DNA of 64,000 bases, taken from contig NC_092692.1 of assembly GCF_964275005.1 (NCBI RefSeq), forward strand, positions 13,464,764 to 13,528,763. Reading direction: 5' to 3'. This document shows, in pieces, positions 34,961 to 47,400 of this stretch. Under the pieces are notes generated by a model. It did no database searches. It saw only the letters and a program-made list of their open reading frames with translations, and was not told the DNA's origin. This DNA comes from Diadema setosum. Lineage: Eukaryota; Echinodermata; Echinoidea; Diadematoida; Diadematidae. A program made the translations under genes and the position numbers. Numbering within the stretch: the stretch's first letter is position 1; the number at the start of each line of letters is the position of its first letter.

Positions 34961-35100
34961 AAGAATCATTATCGATGGAATAGCATGCCAGAAATTCTTT
35001 TATCAGATGAGAGTATCTAAGAGAGATTTTAAATCTTTGTGTAAGTACGATGTATATTATGTGTGTGTATCTTTTCTGCTTTTATATTTGCTTTGTTTGT
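34961..35100 (+). repeat. Possible LINE ORF2 C-terminal relic
   Basis: RWNSMPE (34973-34993) followed in a shifted frame by RDFKSLCKY (35022-35048) resembles the WN-LPE...FK pattern at the end of CR1/L2-type reverse transcriptase ORFs. Truncated and frame-broken. Confidence 0.4.
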
Positions 35101-35887
35101 GTGGTATGTCATCAGTTTTGATGGAGATGTAGTCCCGCCAGTGCCGCAGTGAACAACGATGCTTTGGCTGAAATCATGGTGGCAATCTTACACTGCTGCA
35201 ATATTTAATGTCTTCATGCACGTATGGCGTTTGACGGATGCCACGGCTCACGAATGAACACGACACATCAGGTTCCATGCTACTACCTTCTATTTGGTCT
35301 TGTCAAAGGCGGTGTCACACATGAGTGGCATATCCCAATAAAGACATACCTATTAATAGGATGCAGCTCCCAAGGTTGAAATGTTGTGGTTAAGGTGGCA
35401 ACCAGGTGCCCTTCTCTATTCATTCAGTCCGGGAGGAGGAGGTGACAATTGATGTATTTCAGACAATGCATGTTACACACTCTCCTTCACTTTGACACAC
35501 ACACACACAAAAAAAAAAAAAATTGTCAATATTTATTCAGTTCTTCATCTTTTTCTTTCTCTTCTTCACCTCTCCTCTTCTCCATCTTCATCCTCCTTTT
35601 TTCTTCTTCTTCTTCGTTGTCATCTTCAACTTTTTAAGTGCTAACTGCACAGCTGAACAATCACCAGCACATATTCATTTTCTTCATTCATGTAAAGGTT
35701 GCTTTGTTATGTTTTTCTTGGTTGTGCTGGATCTTCTTTAGACGTACGAAACCACTATGACCTTTGACCTTTACTACATGTACTCCTTCTTGGTGCTAAA
35801 TTGTATGAAAATTTCCCTTGTATTCTTTTTCTCCTGACTTTGGTGAATTGCCAACTAGATGAGTTAAAATAACCACGTAGATGTGTA

Positions 35888-35893
35888 AATAAA
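35888..35893 (+). promoter_or_regulatory. Candidate poly(A) signal for SLC38A10
   Basis: AATAAA followed 40-60 bp on by a GT-rich tract. Other hexamers are at 35337, 37051, 38168 and 40394; the sequence does not decide between them. Confidence 0.35.
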
Positions 35894-36573
35894 GCTATTT
35901 GTCTGTATTTGAATGTACATCGGGCACTGTGTGTGATGGCTCTGTTGTTAAATCATGCATTGAATACTGCGTCGAGGAGATTGGGCGCATTCCAAAATTG
36001 ATTCATAGAAGTGAAATGGGATTTTGTTGCATCGACGTGAAGTGAAGCAAAAAAAAAAAAAGAAGAAGAAGAGCAGACACTCTGCAGGATACATGTATTA
36101 CTGAGATTCTCACGTTGCAGGATGAAAGTCCACCGACGCTTTGAAATTTGTGAATCGTATTTTTTCGATGAAAAGCATAGCAGATATCTCTGCCAGATAC
36201 ATGTATGAATACATTGCATTTGGTACACTGCTGTAATATCTTCATTCCATTATTTTGTGTGTCATTTTGAGCAATGACTGGCAATATGCTAGCCCGACCA
36301 GATGCTGTGCTATTTATGCAGCAACTGGGCTGTGTATAGTTGGAAATATGCATGTGTATGTTGCAATTGATATACAAATGTATGTGCCTTTGCACTCTTT
36401 ATTTTCTGCCATGTTCCACTTCTTCAATGCCTTTAGTGCATGTTTTTATGTATTTCTATTCAGTGGTTTCTGCAATGCTTCACCGTTTACTCCTCACAGA
36501 GTTATTGACACATTGCTTGAGTTCTGTATTGCTGGTGTGCTATGTCAGTGTCCTACAATAGAGTGAAAACTTA

Positions 36574-36827
36574 TACCGTAAAACACGATATTTTCGCGGC
36601 ATGAAATTTTTGCGAATTGGAGCCGACGACCTTTTTTGCGGCATGAAATTTTTGCGAATTGGAGCCGACGACCTTTTTTGCGGCATGAAAATGTTTGCGA
36701 GTTGCCTCTAACATTCAATGCATACAGTGAAGACAAGAACTGTCGCATGCATTTTAATTTTGCAAATCTTTGCTTTTGCGAAATATGCGAAATTAAAATG
36801 CACGCTAACATCCCTCGTTTTGCAGTA
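36574..36827. mobile_element. TACTGTAAAA MITE family, copy 3, with internal 42-bp duplication
   Basis: TACCGTAAAACACGATATTT at the left and CGTTTTGCAGTA at the right. The block around GCGAATTGGAGCCGACGACC is tandemly repeated at 42 bp (36601, 36643, third start 36685). Confidence 0.78.
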
Positions 36828-37493
36828 TTTCGTCGACCTGTTGCATGTATTCTTACCGATGCTTCCATGAGACCAGTTTCAGTAGCATGACTATTGTGTT
36901 TTAATATTTCATGTGTGTGCCTTCTAATTGTCGATGGCAACTCCGCGTGGATGCCCAAGCCTTTTTTGCAGGAGGCGTGCCTCACATGTCAGCAATTGAG
37001 GACTGAGCAAATATCAGTTGTGGAAACAGAAGCCAAAATATGCCAGAGGAAATAAAGTAATAGCGTATCCCTTGGTACTGTAACCTGAATTTGAGCAATT
37101 TCATAATTGCAGTCAAACTCATTAGCTGCTTGTCCACAGAAATATAGTAAAATCCCTTTACAAGTACCTGCCCTGCATAATGTTGCAAGTACACGTAGGT
37201 GAAGTATTGCTAAGAAACTCTGCTACAGCCTCTTTACTTTCTCTCTCCTTTGTCATTAGCAATTAAATCCAGTGCTTCACTGCTATTGTTTATGGTGGCA
37301 AACTAATTAAGCAAAAGTCTTTGGTGTGGATCTAACCCTGTCTTATGGGGGTGATGTGATGGTAATAGTCTTATGATAATAACGGTGATGATATAGTGAT
37401 ATTGATGATGATTACAAATAGAATAATTGTCATGAGAAAGATAACAATAACTTTTCTCGTGATTGTTCTTATTCACCAAGGCGTAATGTACTG

Positions 37494-37539
37494 ACGATGA
37501 TGATGATGATGATGATGGTGATGATGGTGATGATGATGG

Positions 37540-37567
<28 letters not shown>
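37494..37567. repeat. (GAT)n microsatellite
   Basis: GAT/GGT trinucleotide repeat; source of the poly-His and poly-Ser antisense open frames. Confidence 0.9.
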
Positions 37568-37570
<3 letters not shown>

Positions 37571-37835
37571 GATGAATCGTATTGATGATTTTGGGGGAGG
37601 TGGTGTTGATTGGAGGGGTAGTTACATGTATAGGGGTAATGATGCTTATCACCATCACTATCATTCATTATTTTAAAATTCAGTCTGATGTTAGTGGCTT
37701 TCCATACATCATGCAGAAAAGACTTCACTGATAGAAGTATAACAAGAAGTCCCTTCATACTGTTGTTGCAGGAAGATCATTATAAATCCTGTTGATTTCT
37801 TGTGATTGTTCTTGTTTGACAGGAAGTACCGGTAA

Positions 37836-38003
37836 TACTATACATCCAGAAACATTCACGGCATGAAACTTTCACAAGTTGCCACTCGCATTCAGCACAT
37901 TATGTACAGAAACACTTACACATGCATTCTACTTTCGCGAATCTCAGCATCTGGCAAAATTCACAAAAGTTTCATGTAAGGGAAAATTTCTGCTTTTACA
38001 GCA
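37836..38003. mobile_element. TACTGTAAAA MITE family, copy 4 (diverged)
   Basis: TACTATACATCCAGAAACATTC at the left (first 20 nt shared with the family) and TTCTGCTTTTACAGCATA at the right; interior CATTCTACTTTCGCGAATCT as in the other copies. Confidence 0.6.
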
Positions 38004-38459
38004 TACTTGGACACATGTAGTGTAAGTTGACATGTCAGTGTGGAGCTAGTACAGAAATTTAATGTTACGGGTCTATGTATCTCTTCTGAAACCATACTGA
38101 GATTGCAAGTAAAGTACTCTTTGTAAGGTTTTACAATGATTATGTAACATGCTGGTTAGGAATTGCAAATAAAGATATTATCTGTTTGTAATATGAAAGA
38201 CATTGTGGCACTCTGTTGTAAAAATGAGTACACTATCTACAAATAACTCACTCTACAAACACAGATATGTCCTGTGTGTGCTCTTATTGTTGCCAATGTG
38301 AAAATTTAAAATTGTGATCATGTAAACATGCATGTACTTCATCAGACTGGTCATGCGCCACCTTTCTTTTCAAAGTTTTTCATGCTTTAGTCAATGAACC
38401 ATCCGTGTCCAAAATGTGTCTTGCAACAAACTGATCTGTTGTTTTTTTTTTCTTCTTTT

Positions 38460-39769
38460 TATGCCTCCGCCACGAAGTGGTGCCGGAGGCATTATGTTTT
38501 CGGGTTGTCCGTCCGTCCGTCCTTCCGTCCTTCCGTCCTTCCGTCCGTCCGTCCGTCCGTCCGTCCTTCCTTCCGTCCGTCCGTAATGAATTTTGTGGAC
38601 AAGGTAACTATCGAAACCTGTTGAGGTATCCTAATGAAACTTGGCATGTATGTGTATTACGGGGTGAAGTTGTGCCTATCAACTTTTGGGTGCACATGCT
38701 CAAGGTCAAAGGTCAAAAGGTCAAGGTCAAATACATAAAATTTCACTATTTCCACCATATCTATTGAATGCCTGAAGATATTTTCTTGAAACTTGGTGTA
38801 TACATGTTTTACCCAATTAAGATTCTCTGGTGAAAGTTTGGGTCATGAGGTCAAAGGTCAAAGGTCAAAAGGTCAGGGTCAAATACATAAAATTTCACTA
38901 TTTCCACCATATCTATTGAATGCCTGAAGAGATTTTCTTGAAACTTAGTGTATACATGTATTACCCAATTAAGATTCTCTGGTGAAAGTTTGGGTCATGA
39001 GGTCAGAGGTCAAAGGTCAAAAGGTCAAGTAAAAATATTAAAACTTCTTTTTTTTCTCCGTACCTTGGAAAATTGTTCAAGGTATCTTCATGGAACATTG
39101 TATATAAATGTACTGACTGGAAGTGATTATCTAGAGAATGTAGGGTTCATGGGGTCAAAGGTCAGGGGTCAAAGGTCAAGTGCAAGACTTCAAAATGTTA
39201 CTATTACCCTCATATTTATGCAATGCCAGCAGGGTTATTTTTTTACACTTGGTGTATGCGTGTGTAACCTAATAGAAATTCTCTGGAAAGTTTTTTTTTC
39301 TCTTTTTGCCTCAAAGGTCAAAAGGTCAAAGATCAAGTGAAAGTGCTGAACTAACTTTTTCCTCCATATCTCGGAAGTGGCTCAAGTTACCTTGAAACTT
39401 AGTACATATTATGCATGTTCTACCTGAAAGTAATTATCTTATGAATTTTAGGGTCAAGGGCCAGATGAAAATGGTAACAATGTACTATTCAATTCAGAAA
39501 TTGCACTTTTTCTCCACACCTGTACCTTGAAAATTACTCAATGCCTAAATGTATGAATGGGTCAAAGTCAAGTTAAAGTCCTTAAATCCCTAGATACATG
39601 CTCTCCTATTCATCCAATTAAACCTACGTCAAGGAAGGTGAACATTCAACACATTTGTGACAAACTTGTCATTCCAATATTTTGCCAATTTTGTGAAAAT
39701 GTAATCACACAGTGTCCACATGTACTATCTAGACCTATTGGGAAAATCATGCATTATGGCGGAGGCATA
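38460..39769. mobile_element. 1.3-kb element with TATGCCTCCGCCA ends, CCGT and AGGTCA arrays
   Basis: TATGCCTCCGCCA (38460) is inverted exactly against the right end at 39769; TA appears at both ends. A subterminal hairpin (ATGCCTCCG...CGGAGGCAT, 38461-38492), a (CCGT)n run (38508-38585), then a 152-bp tandem unit (38731, 38883) and decayed units. Each unit carries AGGTCA repeats. No coding capacity. Confidence 0.72.
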
Positions 39770-40100
39770 CCAGTCGCATTTCTACTTTTGTCCTTCTTGT
39801 TGTTGTTTTTTTTTTTTTTCTTTGTAAAGACCAATGTTTTGGTGAACACCTCAGGTATCACACAAAATGGGTTTGTGTCTGAGCTGGTTTCCGAGATTTG
39901 AGATCATGTATACTCAGAAACTGGTATCCCTCTTACGGGAAGAAAGCTATTATTGCTGGAATTAATTTCATCTCTACTCTGCTTGAAGTTAAAAATGGGG
40001 AACTTTTTAATAATCAAAAGAGAAAACCCATACTATACAGGGGAATACTGTAATGCATTTTTGTAATGCCAGTAACATATTGGGAGAAATTGGAAATGTT

Positions 40101-40230
40101 GAGATGATTGTATCGTGATTACAGATTATGTTCTATTTTACATTGTCCTGAATATTAAATGTTCATGATTGTATTGTGATTACAGAGTATGTTCCCTTTT
40201 TTGTCTTGAGTATTACTAGAGTCTGCAGTA
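40101..40230. repeat. ~65-bp tandem duplication
   Basis: ATGATTGTATCGTGATTACAG and ATGATTGTATTGTGATTACAG (first 20 nt compared, one difference) start about 65 bp apart, followed by similar ATTATGTTC/AGTATGTTC. Confidence 0.65.
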
Positions 40231-40393
40231 AGTTGATCTTCTGTGTGTCCTGTTCTACGTTTGTTAAGTCTATTGTATAGTTCATAAATTGAAAATGTTT
40301 TACTGAAACTGCAGCTCGCCTTGTACAGTATGCATGGTTGTATATTGTGTATACACATTGCTACATGTTTTATGGTTTGTATTGGCATTGCCA

Positions 40394-40399
40394 AATAAA
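40394..40399 (+). promoter_or_regulatory. Most distal poly(A) signal candidate for SLC38A10
   Basis: AATAAA about 30 bp before a genomic A17-18 run (40431-40447) and about 1 kb from the convergent MGRN1 end. Confidence 0.3.
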
Positions 40400-42131
40400 T
40401 TGTGTACCACTGTTATTACCCTGTTAAACGAAAAAAAAAAAAAAAAAGTTGATGTAATCTAAGGGACCAAATGTGGCAAGATTTATTGTGTCTTTAGTGT
40501 TCTGAATGTAGCACATATTGCCATTTTTAGGACTTGTTCCAGAAATAAATCTACATTTTGTATTGAAACTAAAAGATGTTTTTGTGGTCAACTTCTTTCT
40601 TGTTGTGGACTGCATACCGGTATACAACATCTGTTTCCTACTTTTTCTTTTGGAGTTTGACCATCATACAATGTTGACCTTGCATCACAAAACCAACAAA
40701 AAGTCACACACCCTGATTTTACAGGAGGACTCAAAATAGGTGGAATGGGTCAAACTAATCATTTTTTAGTTTTTCATACACTTGTATTTTCTGAAAGAAC
40801 AATTCTACATAATTCTTAAATTCGGGATCATAAAATGAATGGGAAATTGTGTTTTTAGCAGTTTTTTTAGAACACTTCTTTGCAAAGTAGTGTGATAAGG
40901 TATGTCTTATATTCCTCTATTTCTTCAAAACTCTTCACATACTTCACTTTCAACTCTAATAACTTTTGAAAAGATCCTACTGCTTTGAAAGTTGGTATTA
41001 GTCATGGGTAGACTATGTTTATAGAGCTTGCTCAATATCAGCATAATCTGATAATCCCTTCATTGGTGTTGCTATGAAGTTTTACATGTACATCCTTTTT
41101 TTTTGTCCCATTCAATACACAGAGCACAGCTGTAAATTCAGAGCTCCTTTTCTCAGTATACATACATTACCAGGGTATGTGCTTTCTTTCAAATATTTAG
41201 ACAGGTTAGGAGAGTCCATTTGAGTTGAGTTACACATCATTTTTAAGCTTTAGTCAACTCTTTGAGAATCTGTCCTTGACTAAAAATCCATGTCTGGGTT
41301 TTGTGGTGCAGAGTCATAATTATGAAAATGTCTCGATGCCATGCCACTAACATCAACGGGGAGAGTACCATTCCACATCTCCAATGCAGAAAATCTAATC
41401 TCAACAAAACAGACCACAGGATGTTTTCACTTTGTATTGCAGTTTATTTTGATAATCAGTATGTACAAGCTCTCTGAGGGTTATATACAATAGATTCTAC
41501 CTGTTCGAAATGAGTTTGATTCTTGGCTTCACTCCCCGACACAAAGCGGGAGGATATGCTCTCGCACCCACCCACTCACTCAGAGCACAGGTGCAATCAA
41601 TAGAAATCATCATGGGTCATAGATTTTTACAGCAGTAAATACAGTCAAGTTTCATCCTATCAATCAGAAACATCATAACACACACTATGTTGATAACTTA
41701 TTATCGGTTATCTACAGTCATACACACATCCATGCAAATACAAAGTATTGGTTGTTGGGTCAGTTTTTTTTCTGACTGGACTTGGCATGTTCTAATTAAA
41801 GTCAATTATTTTGTGCAGAAAATCTGAGTCAAGATTATAACATTGCAATGATATTAACATAAACGACAGATATATTTTGTTCACTTGGTAAGAAATAACA
41901 TTTGTCATGTACTTCCTATTAAAAATGTAACGCCATTAAAGCTGGGCTAGTCCATTTAGTTCAGGGATTCCACATCTCATCAGAGGGGGTTTCACACAAA
42001 AGGAAAAAATACGAGCAACAACATGCAAGAGAGCATCTTTTTAAATATAACCATCATGGTATAATGGGTACTGCTGTCCACCTCCCTATTGACATAAGTA
42101 CATGAGAGGCCATCTGAACACTCAACACCAC

Positions 42132-42317
42132 TACTGTAAAAGAGGACATTTTTGTGGTGTGGACATTTTCGCGCAACCAGAATCCAGCACGAAAATAAAA
42201 ACGTGAATATTTTTGCACGCTGTATGTTCCACTAATAAATGTCTTGATTCCGTGGAATTAAAAGCAAGCAAAATTCATCTCACCAAGCTGAGTGCAAAAA
42301 TAACTACTTTTACAGTA
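42132..42317. mobile_element. TACTGTAAAA MITE family, copy 5 (MGRN1 3' UTR)
   Basis: TACTGTAAAAG and CTTTTACAGTA inverted ends; interior ATTTTCGCGCAACC and CACGAAAATAAAAACG. Confidence 0.76.
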
Positions 42318-42594
42318 ATCTGTTTCCAAGTACATTCATTATCCCAGAACATCAGAAGATGTGATACTTCTGTCAGGGTTGAATACTGCAGCTGTGAAAG
42401 GGTGCACAGATAAGACTCCTTATTTTCTTCAATCAGTGGACCAGAGCACTGACAATTTTGCGAGTCGTAGGAAAGTCTTGACAATTTCACTGCAACAATT
42501 TTTCATCATCCTCTGCTCTGGTCACTTGGCAGTGCAACTGAATGTGGCCTCCAAAAGAAGTTCGTATGAACATTGCGACATGTCGCACAAAAGA

Positions 42595-42806
42595 TACCTT
42601 AAAACCAGAAATATTTGTGCATGAAACTTTCTGGAATTGGAGCCTACGGCCGTTTTCACAGCGTGATATTTTCGCAAATTGCCGAAGACATTCAAAACAT
42701 ATAGTGTAGACAAGAACATTTGAGTACAGTTTAAATTTGCGAATCTTGGTTCCTTGCAAAAAATTAACAAATTTTCATGTACAGGAATATTTCTGGTTCT
42801 ACAGTA
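42595..42806. mobile_element. TACTGTAAAA MITE family, copy 6 (MGRN1 3' UTR)
   Basis: Left end decayed (TACCTTAAAACCAGAAATAT), right end GGTTCTACAGTA; interior TGGAGCCTACGGCC and ATATTTTCGCAAATTGCC align with copies 3 and 7. Confidence 0.68.
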
Positions 42807-44152
42807 GCACTGCCTACTATGTGAGAAAAATGCATCATGCATACACCTTGCAATATCTCATACATCTTTACATAGATCTTTGGTGAATTTCAAGAATTGA
42901 GGAGTCTTGGTTGAAAAAGCACTACAGTTTCACTGAAGTACTGTCCAGTCAACCACTAAACGTAACTATAATCTTGCAAACATCTAACATTTTCTATTAC
43001 TATGCTGAGTATAGAAGTCTGCTTTCAAGTGGCTGATCTGCTTAGAAAAGCACAAAAATATATTACTTTCTTAATGGTAATGCTAAGTGCATAAATAACA
43101 AGATGACAACTGAACTCGACTTCAGATATTAGGTTCAGGCAGTCTGAATGCACATCACTACATGAATGATAATTTGATGTGTACTATTCACACTTTGAGA
43201 TGCCATGTGACAATCACAAGAATGTAATGCTGTGTGTCAATGCCCTATGGTGCCTTAACATGCAGAGCAGATGAAAATAACAGCATATGATATGACAATG
43301 AGGATAAGGATGAATTAATAACACTCTATATAAGTGTATGCACAGAAGCCACTATCTACAAAAAGCCTTCATCCGTGACTTGTACAAATGTTTGTGATCG
43401 AAGGTGGGAATTACACAAGTACAAGCATGCATACATTACAAATGGATATAACGACATTCTAGCTAATACGGTACACAGTTGTCGGCATTTCCATCCTAAT
43501 AGCGCGAGATATTACTAGAACTTGTCGGCCACCGATTCCATCCCTTTGGAAAATATCTCTGCGCATAGGAGGTCGCTTCTTGTTTCGTAATGAGGAGAAG
43601 TAATGTTCACATTCAACATGCAGAATACACTTGGCTTACATTAGTACAAGTAGATGATGGGGTTTATACACACATTACAGATTATCGCTGATTTAGTACG
43701 AGACTACAGTAATGGAAAGAGAAAAATTCTTCTAGTTGTTATCATCAGGATGAAATGACTTTTTGCATTCACAATGACTCTTGAGTTGGAGTGACTTTGT
43801 CTGTCACAAAAACCACTCAAAAAATCCTCTCCACAATAAATGAGTCGATCTAGAAGGAAAACATGAAAGTGACCATAAGAATATCTGACTGATGAACAAA
43901 AAAGCATCTGACATCAACCTCACACATGATGCTAAGTCTTCGTCAAGAAAGATTTCCAATCCAACATGAGATGTGGGAACATGCATCATCCAGGTAAATT
44001 CTGAGGTTTCTAGGATGACTTCCACATGGACAGAAATCCCTGTATGGATGAATGAAAAAATATGAAGTCCACACTCATCTGGAGGTGCCATGATGTCATT
44101 TCATAAGGGTTGAAATTTCCAAGTTCTATGATCACCATGTCCTGGCAGGGGT

Positions 44153-44172
44153 GGGGGGGGGGGGGGGGGGGG
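44153..44172 (-). promoter_or_regulatory. C20 tract just after the MGRN1 stop
   Basis: G20 on plus, so the mRNA would have C20 beginning 14 nt after the stop codon, preceded by CTCCCTTCCCTT. A possible poly(C)-binding-protein site or a slippage-prone mononucleotide run. Confidence 0.5.
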
Positions 44173-44185
44173 AAGGGAAGGGAGT

Positions 44186-44451
44186 CTAGACGATAGGATC
44201 CTTTGCACAGTCTTCCAGCTGAATTGTACTTGGCGTCGACAGCAGCGGCCTCCCACTGTTGGCGCTGCTGGCACCGCTGTTGTTTCGCGGGGTACCGGAC
44301 TGCGTGGTAGCATCACTGATGGGGGTACCGGGCAGGTCCATGTCGACGCCCAGAAGGGAGGAGCTGCTGAACTGGGAGACGCCATCGATCCCGTTGGCCT
44401 CGGATTCCACAAAGACAGCGCTGGGTGCATCCAAGTTGTCAAGTTCTTTGG
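44186..44451 (-). CDS. MGRN1: MGRN1 exon 15 (C-terminus and stop)
   Basis: KELDNLDAPSAVFVESEANG to DCAKDPIV and a TAG stop at 44188-44186. Acceptor ttcttacag. A poly-C tract follows 13 nt after the stop. Confidence 0.88.
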
Positions 44452-47400
44452 CTGTAAGAAGTGAAGTGAAGAAAAGGATGGATACTTTAACGGTCATGCG
44501 GCTTGTTCAAACAAAACTATGATGAAAGCATATCAATGCAAGCCCTTGCAAGAGATGGAAAATGTACAGAAAAAAAAAAAAAATGATAGATATAACGCAT
44601 TCATAACTTATCCAAATAACTAAAGGGGCCATATTTCTTCTTTCCCAGTCCAATGTAAATGATACCCAGTTATTTCTCATATCAACATGATTACATGGAA
44701 ACACGAGTCTAAGACACCACGTGTTGCTGCAGTTTCTAACCCCCAGCAAAACCCAAAACTAGCTGACACATGGCTGAAAAAAGAATACTAGGAGTGATTC
44801 AACAAAGACATCCAATCTCTTGAGAGAGAATTGAATAATGTTTCTACCTAACAGAAATAGACATACTTAAAAAAAAACAAAAAACAATAACAATAATAAA
44901 TCTGTGAGCACACTACAAACAATCATTCATCCAACTGTCTAATGGTTATACGTGATAAACATGGCAACTAAGACTTGATTTTCCATTTTAAAAAAAATAA
45001 TAATAAACAAATAATATTTTTCCATGAAGTAGTATGGAAAAGGGAAATAGTGACCAGGAGCTGACTGCACTGACCATCATGCTGGTCCATGTCCACTCTA
45101 TACGTGCCCGGCTTGGGCTCTGACTCAAGGGTCAACACCTCCACTGGGCTGCGGTCATCCACGGTAGCCAACTGGTCTGGGACGGGCTCCACTGGGGCCG
45201 ACGGGGTCACCTGGTCATTCCCGGCGTTGGCGCCAAGGGCCAGCGCTGCACTTCCCTGTGAGTGGTCAATACCAAGAAAGTCTGATTCAGCAACGATGCT
45301 CGAGATTGAACCACCTCAACATAGAGAGAAAGTCTATTTGAGGTGGTCTGTGATTAGATTTTGATTTCAAAAGGTGTTTCCTCTCCATTGTCAATAAATA
45401 ATACAAACACTTGTCTTGACATGATTAATCCTAACAATCACTTCTATTATCACACACTGTCAGTGTTTAAGTAACCCACACTATCATATTTATAATATGG
45501 CACATCACTGTAAGTGTCAACATCACATCATCATCATCATCCTCATCATCAATCATCACAATCATCACTATCACCATCAACAACCATGTAAATCCACGGA
45601 AGCACTAATCCAAACCAACAGTCAACTTTTGAAATGCCGTGTCTCGGTCAAACTTGCACTAGAGCTCTATAAAGACCAGTAAGCGTGGGGAGAGAAGGTT
45701 GTCCCAATTACATCGATCTTCATTCGCTGCCCACCCACTGGGGTACATTCCAAAATGACGACTAGCGCAGGTCTGCTAGAATAGAATTGCCTTCCAGGGA
45801 ATATGCGCATTGAATTGCACGCTCATCAGTAATACTCAACCCCAGTCAAAATTCCTCGGCCACATGTGCGCTGTGTATATAGCTGTAAACAATTTACACT
45901 CAATTTGCAAAGGATCAATCAGCATTTTGAAACGCTGATCCAAAATGCAGTTCATGGGGTACTGTGTATGCTCAATTATAAATCCCTATTGCAGCGAGCT
46001 CTTCAGTATATGTGATTGGTATTTATGCTTCCCCAGTAAATGTGATTTGAGAGAATTGCCGATTGTTAACACACCTTTCTGTACGGTTTGAATCGGTGAT
46101 TCAAATGGTGTTTATATCAAAGTGAGTTGGGACGCACAATACTTTGCAATGATCATGTTTCAAAATCACAATTACGCAACTACCCCTCCCCCCCCCCTCC
46201 CCCCCCCCCCAAAAAAAGAAGAAATTTAGCACATACGCACCAAAAGAAGAGGACACAAACTCGTTATCTCACCAGGGTCTCAATGGACACGGGAGCCGTG
46301 GTCTTCTGTGGGGTCTGGAGGTTGTTGCTCCTGATCACCGGTATCCCATCCTCCTCCTCCCCCTTGCCCTTCTTCCCGTTGACGTCCACCCGCAGCTCGT
46401 TCTTCTCGTTCACCTCCTGGTACGAGTTGGCCTGCTCGACGGCGGAGGCAGGCACAGCCGCCCCGCCGCCACGACTCCGCAGGGACGCCAGCGAGTTGTT
46501 ACGGCTTTTCCTGCAGGAAGATGATGGCATATGACTAGAGTAAACCTTGATGCTTTCTCATTTTTTTGTTTTTATCTTGCCACTTCATATGGCACCAGAT
46601 AGGCCCTGGCATCGTTTGAGCTGGTTATCTAAACTTTAAATAGCTTACCATTTGTGATGCAACTAAATGGAATTGCCAAAATGAGCCATATGTTGAAAAC
46701 ATTCTCTCAGTTTAACACAGGGGATTACAATAGCATCAAAAATTTCCACTTTCACTGTTGTTTGCATCAAACCATGGAGGCTGTCCTCTGTATGAGGTGG
46801 GTGATTAAACTGCCGTTACCAGTTATCTCACCTCAGCTGCTACCTACATTGTATCACTTAGTCTTATCACTCCTCTCTTTGAATGAGAAAGGAGTAAGCT
46901 CTGTACATTTCAGGTATGTTGATTAAGGCAACTATGAGAGGTTGCTTCGCCTCCATGGTTCAAACTATTGTTCACTTCCACCTGTCATACATGTATATTC
47001 TCCTTGATGAACATACATGATGTCCTACCAGTATTGTAAAATGACTGCTCTGCAAAATCAACCAACAAGGATACGACAGAGAGACAAAGGATTATTTCTT
47101 GCAAATATTTAATGCAGCAACTGTGACACACATTTTTTTAATATCTGAAAAGAAGAAAAAAAAAAAAAAGAAGTGTTTCTCTTTTTCTATATGGGAAAAT
47201 TCATCACCCAACACATACCAGAAGAAAAAAGAAAAAATGATAAACAAAAATGGCCATACTTTTTCCTCCTCCGTCCCTCAGCTGTTCCGGAGCGTGACAG
47301 AGATTCCCCACCAGTAGCACCACCTAGAAGATCACAAGAATATGTCCAGAGAAAAGATGTGTTACATGTCAAGTGCCCTTGCAGAGCACATTGGACACTC

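Larger units (their letters stand above)
30024..41424 (+). other. Convergent 3' flank between SLC38A10 and MGRN1
   Basis: No supported coding exon. It contains poly(A) candidates, three TACTGTAAAA MITEs, a piggyBac-like mini-element, the AGGTCA element, and GAT and CCGT repeats. A possible 12-nt exon (30680-30691, PVPP) and an acceptor at 32973 are the only splice-like signals. Confidence 0.5.

Noticed and set aside
37303-37758. Poly-His and poly-Ser antisense frames
   Set aside because: Translations of the (GAT)n repeat; no start context or splice partners.
38461-39340. CRISPR-like regular repeats
   Set aside because: Animal DNA; the units are 152-bp tandem repeats without spacers and lie inside a transposon.
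40080-40450. Processed pseudogene suggested by AATAAA plus an A-run
   Set aside because: No coding similarity upstream and no target duplication; more simply a gene 3' end beside an A-rich repeat.
41510-41590. tRNA-like stretch near CGGGAGGATATGCTCTCGC
   Set aside because: No proper B box and no cloverleaf.
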